From positions 2,954,001 to 3,018,000 of the forward strand of contig NZ_JABBPK010000001.1 of NCBI RefSeq assembly GCF_012933555.1: a stretch of 64,000 nt of DNA, in the 5' to 3' direction. Source of the stretch: Niallia alba (GTDB lineage Bacteria > Bacillota > Bacilli > Bacillales > Cytobacillaceae). The notes under the pieces are model-generated. The model saw only the letters and a list, made by a program, of their open reading frames with translations, did not search any database and was not told where the DNA came from. Below, in pieces: positions 56,212 through 63,453 of the stretch (position 1 is the first letter of the stretch; the number at the start of each line of letters is the position of its first letter). Made by a program: the position numbers and the translations under genes.

Positions 56212-56236
56212 CTCCTATTTAGTTCACGAAAGCATG

Positions 56237-57220
56237 TTAATATGCTACTTTTAGCGATTTTTTAATTTGTAAATACTGTTCCAATTCTTTTATGACAAAA
56301 AAGACATGGGCTTGTTCTTCAAAAGAACGCCAATCACTTGGCAGCTTGTCGTGTTTAATCATTTCCTCGACTCGTTGGAGTTTACTTAAAAACAGAACTG
56401 CCGTATTCCCTGAATGAACACATAAACTAAGTTCTTCTAAAAAGTCTGCCACAAGCTCGCGTTGAGTATCTAAAGTTTCGACAGCTAAAATTCGGTCAAA
56501 AAGCCTAGAAATAATTTCTAATTGCTTTTCTCTAATCGTAAAGTACTTATAATAATAATTCTCTTTACGAGAAAAATGATTTTCAACGTCTCTATAGGCT
56601 ACTGATTTTGCATATTGCACTTCATCTGAAGCACGTTTTAATTTTAATACATAATCTTCTTTCATTTCATTTGTCCGAAGATATACAACCATATCCATCA
56701 AAAGCGCTTTAAAATACTGCTCTATATCCTTTTGATGTACTTTCATTTCTTTATCCAAACTAGGCATATAGCTGTTTACAAGTAATGCTGCGCCAATTCC
56801 AATTACAATTAACCCTAGCTCATTTAGGACTACTTCCCAAGTCATATGATTAGTGGAGTAGATATGAAGAATAATAACCGTACTTGTTACTACTCCTTCA
56901 TTTACTTTAAGTAAAACAGTTGTTGGAATAAATAACAATAACAATAATCCTATAATATATGGTTCAAACGCAATACCTTCAAAGAATATATAGGAAAATG
57001 GAATGGCAAGCATACATGCGATAAAACGAGAAAATGCACTATGAAGTGATTTTTTCTTAGAGTTTTGAACACACAGAATGGTTATAATCGCTGAAGAAAC
57101 ATAAAAATCTAAATGTAAAAATTGGGCTATAGATATACCTATGCTTACTGCCACAGCTGTTTTAAAGGTTCGGTAACCAATTTTATATTTTTTTAAGTTT
57201 TTCCATGCTCTTTGCATCAT
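56237..57220 (-). CDS. Aromatic-acid exporter (FUSC/ArAE)-family membrane protein
   Basis: 327 residues. N-terminal half has about five to six membrane segments (FKTAVAVSIGISIAQFL, FIACMLAIPFSYIFFEGI, VVLNELGLIVIGIGAALLVNSYMPS). The C-terminal half is helical and cytoplasmic (DMVVYLRTNEMKEDYVLKLKRASDEVQYAK), as in ArAE_1_C. Export of aromatic acids is inferred from the family. One base overlaps the upstream carrier-like gene (TAATG), so the two are coupled. Confidence 0.85.
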   Translation of the reverse strand: MMQRAWKNLKKYKIGYRTFKTAVAVSIGISIAQFLHLDFYVSSAIITILCVQNSKKKSLHSAFSRFIACMLAIPFSYIFFEGIAFEPYIIGLLLLLFIPTTVLLKVNEGVVTSTVIILHIYSTNHMTWEVVLNELGLIVIGIGAALLVNSYMPSLDKEMKVHQKDIEQYFKALLMDMVVYLRTNEMKEDYVLKLKRASDEVQYAKSVAYRDVENHFSRKENYYYKYFTIREKQLEIISRLFDRILAVETLDTQRELVADFLEELSLCVHSGNTAVLFLSKLQRVEEMIKHDKLPSDWRSFEEQAHVFFVIKELEQYLQIKKSLKVAY

Positions 57221-57519
57221 TAATCACAACCAGTAACAAGTAAATCATCTTGTAAAGAAGCTAACCTCGTATTCATAGCAATTTTATCACCAGGTTTCAC
57301 CAATAATTGGACAACGGATCCACTAAAAGGAACGCTCACATCTTTTATTTCTCCTGCTAAAGTTCTAATGGTTAAAATTGTTTCCCATTCATAGAAATAA
57401 GCATTTTCCTTCATTAGGATCTCATCTACAGTTCCTTCAAACGGACTTAGTATCATCTGGTCTTCTCTTGAGATTTCATAATACGGACTTTGACTGCTCT
57501 TTACAATCGTTTCAATCAT
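57220..57519 (-). CDS. Lipoyl/biotinyl-like small protein without a modification lysine
   Basis: 99 residues with a hammerhead-type repeat: ILSPFEGTVDEILMKENAYF and VPFSGSVVQLLVKPGDKIAMNTRLASL, like the two halves of a biotinyl domain. The tight hairpin where biotin carriers have EAMKM reads TIRTLAGEIKDV, so no target lysine is in place. Probably a binding or assembly domain for the exporter next to it. Coupled to it by overlap. Confidence 0.7.
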   Translation of the reverse strand: MIETIVKSSQSPYYEISREDQMILSPFEGTVDEILMKENAYFYEWETILTIRTLAGEIKDVSVPFSGSVVQLLVKPGDKIAMNTRLASLQDDLLVTGCD

Positions 57520-57808
57520 TTTAATAAATCTTCCCTTTTATTATTATTTTTTAATTAATTTTTGCAAAAGTTTATTTCATTGAAAAACAAACTTGCTTTT
57601 ATAATAGTAATCATGTTAATAAAAACACATTTCCCCCTTTAATTCAATGATTTCAAGGATATTTTTTTCGTTTTTTCACAGGAAATTTTTGCATCCATCT
57701 ATTCACTAAAACGCCTGTCAGCTCTCCCTTCTTTGCACACAAGCATGAAAGCGAAAACATACATTTACTACCAACACGAGGTAACCTTCCTACTTTTATT
57801 AAGGCATT

Positions 57809-58080
57809 AAAAGAGGCTGGGACATAAGTATTCCAGCCAAGGATAATTCCGAACAATTATACGAAGATGCTAATGAATGTTCCGTATAATTGTTCGGGCT
57901 TTTATTTGTTTTTCAAAGGATGTTTCCATGAAGTTTGGTGCGATTCCCCGCAGCCGGAATACACTTCGCTTTCCATGGGGCTCGCGCTGAGCCGCTTCGG
58001 CCTGTGGCCTGCAGGGTCTCAGACTGTCTCGCTAATCCCATAGGAGTCTTCGTGTATTCCGGCTGCTCTGTTTTTCCAAC
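57809..58080. repeat. Composite R2 element, most complete copy
   Basis: Starts AAGAGGCTGGGACATAAGTA and holds the CCGAACAATTATACG palindrome. The GC-rich body then begins GCAGCCGGAATACACTTCGC and is closed by GTGTATTCCGGCTGC, so its ends are complementary. It occupies most of a 667-bp gene-free interval. Confidence 0.8.
57849..57897. terminator. Terminator-like palindrome in R2 element
   Basis: CCGAACAATTATACG with its perfect 15-bp complement and a T-rich tail. No gene directly upstream on either strand needs it, so it belongs to the repeat. Confidence 0.7.
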
Positions 58081-58187
58081 TAATTATATTTCCTCTTGTA
58101 AAAAGTATGCGAAAGCAGCCGCTATTTACTAGCTATATTAGAAATTGTTCGTCTTTACAGAGTATCTATTTAGTTATGTCCCATCCT

Positions 58188-58475
58188 CTACATAAAGTAT
58201 TTTTTGATCTTACTGTCTGTTTGTATATACCAATTTTCTTTTTCAATAATATTTGCTACCGTCAAAATAAGAGATGGGATTTTTTCTACATTGAATACGA
58301 TTAAGCCGATTTTTTTTACCATTATGACAAAGGACTCTCCATGCGAAAATGTAGGTAACACATTTCCTAATTGGAGGATGCTTTTGACAATTGCTTGTTT
58401 GCTGTCGTCCTCCAAAACAATATTCGGTGTAAATCGCAAGATCCAATTTTCTTTTTCAATCGAAAATCGATACAT
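58188..58475 (-). CDS. Hypothetical protein, 95 residues
   Basis: ATG at 58475 with AGAGGGTGG upstream. The product alternates β-like and helical stretches (MYRFSIEKENWILRFTPNIV, GESFVIMVKKIGLIVFNVEK), with no cysteine, signal or membrane helix. No family recognised. Isolated between the R2 element and cspD. Confidence 0.6.
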   Translation of the reverse strand: MYRFSIEKENWILRFTPNIVLEDDSKQAIVKSILQLGNVLPTFSHGESFVIMVKKIGLIVFNVEKIPSLILTVANIIEKENWYIQTDSKIKKYFM

Positions 58476-58776
58476 TAAGCCACCCTCTTATTCTATTTCC
58501 TGAAAACAAAACTGCTACTTCATAATATGTTGAAATTTATTATTTATGAGATATATTATTTTTAGATAGTGAACGAGTCAAATGTTCATTATTTCTTATA
58601 TATATATAGGAATATTCACCCATTATCATGATTTTACATTCACGCTAAAAATAACCGATACATAGGTAAATTTATTAATAAAGTAATAAGTGTTGTATCC
58701 GCTTACTTTTCGCGAACAAAACAAGAAAGCCCTTCCATTAATTTGATTAACTTTTCGGAAAAAACGCTTTGAAACC

Positions 58777-58805
58777 TTGACTACATATGGGTAATCGTGT
58801 ATATT
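58777..58805 (+). promoter_or_regulatory. Sigma-A promoter of cspD with long 5' leader
   Basis: TTGACT (58777-58782), 17-bp spacer, TATATT (58800-58805). It predicts a start near 58812 and a 5' UTR of about 110 nt, as in cold-shock mRNAs whose leader controls translation. Confidence 0.75.
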
Positions 58806-58922
58806 ATAGACATCATTTAACAAAATTCTGAATAATTACTTTCTATTATTATTTTGTTCTATGAGAATATTTATTTTATAGGCACTAACTAGTGTCTTGA
58901 AAGGCTTAGGAGGATATTTATT

Positions 58923-59123
58923 ATGCAAAATGGTAAAGTAAAATGGTTCAATAACGAAAAAGGATTTGGATTCATCGAAGTTGAAGGTGGAGACGACGTA
59001 TTCGTACATTTCACTGCTATTCAAGGCGAAGGCTTTAAATCATTAGAAGAAGGACAAGAAGTTTCTTTCGAAATCGTTGAAGGAAACCGTGGACCTCAAG
59101 CTGCTAATGTTGTTAAACTATAA
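58923..59123 (+). CDS. cspD: Cold-shock protein CspD
   Basis: 66 residues. Nucleic-acid-binding motifs KGFGFIEV (RNP1) and VFVHFTAI (RNP2) in the five-stranded cold-shock barrel. It binds single-stranded RNA/DNA and acts as an RNA chaperone. TAGGAGG site. Gene order cspD-ypeQ-ypeP matches B. subtilis. Confidence 0.97.
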   Translation: MQNGKVKWFNNEKGFGFIEVEGGDDVFVHFTAIQGEGFKSLEEGQEVSFEIVEGNRGPQAANVVKL

Positions 59124-59262
59124 TTAATAATTATATATATTAATAATAGTATTCAGGGGATTTTTCAAGGAGTGGTGCTTCTAGAGAAATTCCCTTTTAT
59201 TTTTCAAATACCTTCTCCAAAAAGGCTTACGCGGTATATGCTAAAAGGTGGAAGCACATATG

Positions 59263-59448
59263 TCACTTCGCACCTGATAGTTTCTCCCCATATCCTCTTA
59301 GCTTATTCCCTACTGTACATTGTGATATACAGAAGCGGTGAGCTCCTCTTTTCCCATACTCTATCTTATTTTGTCGATATAAAAAACAGTCGTTGCAATA
59401 GTCTTTCATTAATCCATCTGCTTCTTCAATCAGTTTTTTTCGTTCCAA
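59263..59448 (-). CDS. ypeQ: YpeQ-family zinc-finger protein
   Basis: 61 residues, TTG start at 59448 after AAAGGAGGGG. Conserved cysteine/His pattern YCNDCFLYRQ … HRFCISQCTVGNKLRGYGEKL, expected to bind one zinc. Function unknown. Lies 31 bp after ypeP, with which it is probably co-transcribed. Confidence 0.85.
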   Translation of the reverse strand: MERKKLIEEADGLMKDYCNDCFLYRQNKIEYGKRGAHRFCISQCTVGNKLRGYGEKLSGAK

Positions 59449-59479
59449 GCTTCACCCCTCCTTTACCTTTACCTGACAA

Positions 59480-60139
59480 TTAGAGCAATTGCATTTTACT
59501 ATAGATGCGTTTCCCTTCTAATGCTTGGGTTGCCAATTTATCTGCTTCCTTATTCTCATTTCTTCCAATAGAAGAATATATCATATTTAAATGGAGTTTT
59601 TTTAGCTTTACTTCAATCCGATCAAGCCAGTTATTTAATTCTTCCTCATAGCATGGCCATTCGCCTTCTAATTGTTTCAAAACTACTTGGGAATCCCCTT
59701 TTACTTCACAAGTAACGTCTTTCACATCGAGCTCTTCAAGTAGGTTTAAGGCGTGAAACAACGCAGCATATTCAGCTTCATTATTGGAAAGAATATCATG
59801 AAATAACTCATTTGCGCGAACTCTAAACTTCTTTTTTCCTTGTTGAAAGAATAACACAACTCCAATTCCTGCTGTTTTCGTTTCCTTATGATAGCCACCA
59901 TCAAAATAAATGATAAAGTCATGCGGCTCTTCTTCCATTTCTTCATTTAGTTTTCGTAATTCTTTTAATGTCCAGCTTGTTCCTTTTTCATCATAAAAAA
60001 GCATATCTATTACATCATTCCGCTTCTCAAGTTCCTCTCCTACTTCAAGGGCCGTAGTTGATTGTATCCAATCTGAAGTAAAATAGATTGAATCCTTCTT
60101 TTTCTTTCGTTGAAATTTGTATTCCAATTTATATTTCAT
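59480..60139 (-). CDS. ypeP: RNase HI-like protein YpeP with N-terminal extension
   Basis: 219 residues. About 70 N-terminal residues (LEYKFQRKKKKDSIYFTSDW) precede an RNase H domain: FIIYFDGGYHKE (first Asp), LSNNEAEYAALFHAL (Glu), EVKGDSQVVLKQL (Asp), GRNENKEADKLATQAL (last acidic position). All four catalytic carboxylates are in place. Likely cuts or binds RNA-DNA hybrids; not the main RNase HII/HIII. Confidence 0.88.
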   Translation of the reverse strand: MKYKLEYKFQRKKKKDSIYFTSDWIQSTTALEVGEELEKRNDVIDMLFYDEKGTSWTLKELRKLNEEMEEEPHDFIIYFDGGYHKETKTAGIGVVLFFQQGKKKFRVRANELFHDILSNNEAEYAALFHALNLLEELDVKDVTCEVKGDSQVVLKQLEGEWPCYEEELNNWLDRIEVKLKKLHLNMIYSSIGRNENKEADKLATQALEGKRIYSKMQLL

Positions 60140-60497
60140 AACGGTACAACCTTTCTACATATAGAGTGACTTCGATAATGATACTGCGGATCTTATTGCC
60201 CCGTTATTGGAGGAAATATCCATTCTTCTTAGAAATAATAAAAAACATTCCCATCTAAGCTTTTTTTCATTTATAATATTTTACATCGCTTGTTATGTTT
60301 CATTTCACTTTATTGCAAATAAGACTGGATTGTCATTATACCATTTTTCCATCTAATAACAGGAATAATTATTTTTCATAATTGGTTATATGTTTAATGA
60401 TATATATACATTTTATGCGAGTTGTATGAAAACAAATAGCAAAACAATTCGTATATAATCATTGTTTAATCATACCAAATTTTTTGGAGGTATCAAA

Positions 60498-60887
60498 ATG
60501 ATTGAAGTTTATATTGATGGTGCAAGTGCTGGAAACCCTGGTCCAAGTGGTGCTGGTATCTTCATAAAAGGCCATGGTTCTGCAGAAAAATATTCGATTC
60601 CACTCGGATTAATGAGTAATCACGAAGCTGAATACCATGCTCTGATAAATGCATTAGAAATCTGCCTAAACAATGATTATCGAACAGTGAGTTTTCGCAC
60701 TGATTCTGAACTTGTTAGTCGTGCAATTGAAAAAGAGTTCGCTAAAAACAAAAAATTTGCTCCGCTGCTAGAAAAATCATTAAAACTCATAAATGAATTA
60801 GATTTATTCTTTATTAAATGGATCCCTAGTAAAGATAATAGGACGGCTGATGAATTAGCAAGACTTGCAATAAGAAAAAATAAATAA
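60498..60887 (+). CDS. ypdQ: RNase HI-like protein YpdQ
   Basis: 129 residues from the ATG at 60498, after TTTGGAGGT; an earlier in-frame ATG at 60462 has no site. RNase H core: VYIDGASAGNPGPSGAG (Asp), SNHEAEYHALINAL (Glu), FRTDSELVSRAI (Asp), DNRTADELARLAI (Asp). Length and position fit B. subtilis YpdQ. Divergent from ypeP, so two RNase H-like genes stand back to back. Confidence 0.9.
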   Translation: MIEVYIDGASAGNPGPSGAGIFIKGHGSAEKYSIPLGLMSNHEAEYHALINALEICLNNDYRTVSFRTDSELVSRAIEKEFAKNKKFAPLLEKSLKLINELDLFFIKWIPSKDNRTADELARLAIRKNK

Positions 60888-60904
60888 AGAAGGGAATTCG
60901 TCCA

Positions 60905-61831
60905 TTGAAAATACATACTTCCGCTCGGTTGGCAGACGTCTCCCTTTTATTTGTAGCACTAGTATGGGGTGCTACCTTTGTAATCGTGCAAAATGCAATT
61001 GCTTTTCTACAACCACTTATATTTAATGGGATTCGCTTCTTCTTGGCAGCCCTATTTTTATTTGTATGGTTACTTCTTTTTAAGCCTTCCCAACTAAAGC
61101 AATTAAATATACATTGCTTAAAATCTGGAATAAGCTTAGGATTATGTTTATTTATTGGTTATGCCTTTCAAACAATCGGTTTAGTATATACGACAAGCTC
61201 GAAGGCTGGGTTTATAACTGGATTGAGTGTGGTGCTTGTTCCTTTATTTTTGTATCTTTTTCTGAAACAAGCTTTACTTGTTAACCATATTATTGGTGTG
61301 GCTATTGCTACTATAGGACTTTATCTTTTAACGATGAGCAATACCTTTTCCATTAATATAGGGGATTTTTTTGTGTTCATTTGCGCCATTGGTTTTGCTT
61401 TGCAAATCATTTTAACAGGCAAATATAGTAAAGAACATCCAACCTTATTATTAACGATTGTTCAACTTTTAACGGTATCCGTTTTAGGGATAATGGGTAG
61501 CATTTTACTCGAGAACCCTAAGGCAAATTTTAAAATCGATATCTTGCTTCATCATGAAGTCATCATTGCCTTATTAATCACTTCTATTCTTGCTACCGCA
61601 TTGGCGTTTATCATTCAAACAAGTTTGCAAAAATACACCAATTCTACCAGAGTTGCTTTAATTTTTGCAACTGAACCTGTATTCGCAGCAGCAACTGCTT
61701 ACCTATTTAGTAATGAACAATTAACAACTAGTTCAGCAATCGGCTGTATATTGATTTTACTTGGAATGATTTTTGCTGAATTACCGAAGAAAGTATTATT
61801 TGCTGCTTTTCAAAAGGTTATGGAGAAATAA
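60905..61831 (+). CDS. EamA/DMT-family transporter
   Basis: 308 residues, TTG start at 60905 after AGAAGGG, 17 bp behind ypdQ. About ten membrane segments in two EamA repeats: VALVWGATFVIVQNAI in the first and LITSILATALAFIIQTSLQKYT, FATEPVFAAATAYLF in the second. The family exports metabolites such as amino acids or drugs; the substrate is not predictable. Confidence 0.88.
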   Translation: MKIHTSARLADVSLLFVALVWGATFVIVQNAIAFLQPLIFNGIRFFLAALFLFVWLLLFKPSQLKQLNIHCLKSGISLGLCLFIGYAFQTIGLVYTTSSKAGFITGLSVVLVPLFLYLFLKQALLVNHIIGVAIATIGLYLLTMSNTFSINIGDFFVFICAIGFALQIILTGKYSKEHPTLLLTIVQLLTVSVLGIMGSILLENPKANFKIDILLHHEVIIALLITSILATALAFIIQTSLQKYTNSTRVALIFATEPVFAAATAYLFSNEQLTTSSAIGCILILLGMIFAELPKKVLFAAFQKVMEK

Positions 61832-61839
61832 TGTACTAT

Positions 61840-61998
61840 TTTATTTTTCGTAAAGCTTGTTGCTAGTAAGCCACAGCCAAATTCATGGAAACATCCTTTT
61901 TAAAACAAATAAAAAAACCAAACAATTATACGGAACTTTTATTAGTATCTTCGTATAATTGTTTGGTTTTATCCTTGCTGGGATGCTTTTGTCACAGC
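61840..61998. repeat. Composite R2 element, reversed, short copy
   Basis: On the minus strand it reads GGCTGTGACAAAAGCATCCC … CAAGGATAAAACCAAACAAT … AAAGGATGTTTCCATGAA, like the left half of 57809-58080. Confidence 0.75.
61914..61970. terminator. Terminator palindrome in R2 element
   Basis: AAAACCAAACAATTATACG with perfect 19-bp complement, T/A tracts on both sides. It can terminate the EamA gene. Confidence 0.85.
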
Positions 61999-62041
61999 CT
62001 CCGTTTAGTGAAAATAACTTTATCCACTTTATACAGACAAG

Positions 62042-62311
62042 TTAAAGCGGAAATAAGTGATTTCTTTTTATAAAGCTCATTACTTCTTTTTTGGTTTTCA
62101 GTTCATTATCGTTAAACATCTCTAGTAAGGAAACAAAAAAACTTCCATCAAATTTCTTTTGTAATTTTAGCGTACATTCAATAGCTGTTATAACAAGTTC
62201 ATCTGTAGTATTTGTATATGCTTTGCCAAAATAAATAAAACCTATCGCATCTTCACCAAAGGAAAAGCCTTTACTTTCTAAAAAGAGCAAATACTCCTCG
62301 ACAGTTTTCAA
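62042..62311 (-). CDS. Conserved hypothetical protein, 89 residues
   Basis: Mostly helical, neutral: MKTVEEYLLFLESKGFSFGEDA, then GKAYTNTTDELVITAIECTL. I associate this pattern with a small Bacillaceae DUF family (probably DUF6123) but cannot confirm it. No signal. Function unknown. Confidence 0.65.
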   Translation of the reverse strand: MKTVEEYLLFLESKGFSFGEDAIGFIYFGKAYTNTTDELVITAIECTLKLQKKFDGSFFVSLLEMFNDNELKTKKEVMSFIKRNHLFPL

Positions 62312-62503
62312 ACTTAATGTACATTCCCCTCTATCCTTTTACCTATATGTTACTTTATATCACGACAATTTTCTAGTTTTTTCAACATTATTCCACTGCT
62401 TTAATGACGTTTGTCATATATTATTCATTACTATTCTTTAGATGATTTAATCAAAAAAGGATAGAGAATCGAATGGATCATTTTCGACTCTCTATCCCTC
62501 TTA

Positions 62504-62983
62504 TTACCGATGTAAAAACGATCGTTTCTTTTTTGTTAATATATGTCCTAGAAAACCAATCAGTATGCCTAATAAGGCACCGCCAAGCACTTCTTGCGGC
62601 TGATGTCCAAGCATTTCTTTCAATTTTTTTGGTTGCTTCTCTTTAAAAGCAATATTTTTATCTGTATTAATTTTATCAACTAAATCTCCTAAATCATTCA
62701 CTTTTAACGTTAATTCACCTGTTTGTCTTCTAATGCCTTGCGCATCATACATAACGATCAACCCATAAATTAGAGATAAAGCAAAGTCAATCGTTGGCAT
62801 GCCTCTTTTTAGTGCTATGAAAGTCGTTAGAGAAGATACTCCTGCAGAGTGAGAGCTTGGCATTCCACCTGTTTGAAAAAACAAGCCTTTATCCCATTTT
62901 TTCGTCTTCAAAAAATGAATGGGGATTTTAAGAAACTGCGCCATTCCAATACTTATTAAGGCTACATAGACACCCTTATTCAT
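62504..62983 (-). CDS. Divergent PAP2-family membrane protein (YuiD-like)
   Basis: 159 residues. About four membrane segments. PAP2-like motifs are GGMPSSHSAGVSSLTTFIAL (Ser-His of the phosphatase) and LGHQPQEVLGGALLGILIGFLGH. The DUF212 branch is thought to be a lipid-phosphate phosphatase relative. Substrate unknown. Confidence 0.88.
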   Translation of the reverse strand: MNKGVYVALISIGMAQFLKIPIHFLKTKKWDKGLFFQTGGMPSSHSAGVSSLTTFIALKRGMPTIDFALSLIYGLIVMYDAQGIRRQTGELTLKVNDLGDLVDKINTDKNIAFKEKQPKKLKEMLGHQPQEVLGGALLGILIGFLGHILTKKKRSFLHR

Positions 62984-63040
62984 ATAATCACCTCTAACAA
63001 ATAGTCTCTTTATTTATGGATGATATTATTCTTGCTTGCT

Positions 63041-63047
63041 CATACTA
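63041..63047 (+). promoter_or_regulatory. Possible forespore (SigG/SigF) -10 element of sspL
   Basis: CATACTA matches the forespore -10 consensus and lies 45 bp before the sspL ATG. A matching -35 (GGATGA at 63018-63023) is only a partial match. Confidence 0.35.
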
Positions 63048-63091
63048 TGAATGAATTTTTATTTCCACTATTAGGTGAAGAGGTGAATATA

Positions 63092-63226
63092 ATGAGTAAA
63101 AACCAACGAAACAGAGGAAAAGCTGCTGGCGGTGTCAATCCACAAGGCTATGGCCAAGATGCAGATATCACTCCATCTCCAAAAAGCAAATTAGAAAATG
63201 CGGCAAAGAAGAAAAACACAAAATAA
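63092..63226 (+). CDS. sspL: Small acid-soluble spore protein SspL
   Basis: 44 residues from the ATG at 63092, with GAGGTG upstream. The longer frame from 63020 is not expected. The pattern GKAAGGVNPQGYGQD … KSKLENAAKKKNTK follows B. subtilis SspL (GG-V-x-PQG … KxxLExxAKKxNTK). Made in the forespore as a minor spore-core protein. Next to ypcP, as in B. subtilis. Confidence 0.85.
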   Translation: MSKNQRNRGKAAGGVNPQGYGQDADITPSPKSKLENAAKKKNTK

Positions 63227-63231
63227 GAATT

Positions 63232-63386
63232 AATAAAGTGAAACTTCCATCAGTGGGGGTTTTCCTTCATCCCCACTGATGGTTAGTTGAACCAATCGGA
63301 CCTTTACAGTTGATCTCCCACCCAACTTCCTCGTATACTCATAAGCTTGAAGTGGGGTCTTACTGTCCGTTAAGAGTGGGATAAAA
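63232..63386. repeat. R1 repeat, copy 8
   Basis: Starts 6 bp past the sspL stop. Hairpin I intact (CAGTGGGG/CCCCACTG). Hairpin II lacks its CGGA portion (CTTTACAGTTGATC), so only one hairpin can form. Confidence 0.85.
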
Positions 63387-63387
63387 A

Positions 63388-63431
63388 GCCACTACCATTA
63401 TTGTTCATCCTTTAAACATAGTGGTAGTGGC
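63388..63431 (-). terminator. Terminator of ypcP
   Basis: GCCACTACC and GGTAGTGGC form a perfect 9-bp stem with a ~23-nt loop, directly past the ypcP stop. Confidence 0.8.
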
Positions 63432-63453
63432 AGTTCACAATATTATTTTCTTA

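Noticed and set aside
57653-57856. 67-codon minus-strand frame
   Set aside because: It starts in the R2 repeat and has no ribosome site. Composition is not gene-like.
58626-58823. 65-codon minus-strand frame upstream of cspD
   Set aside because: It overlaps the cspD promoter region and lacks a ribosome site.
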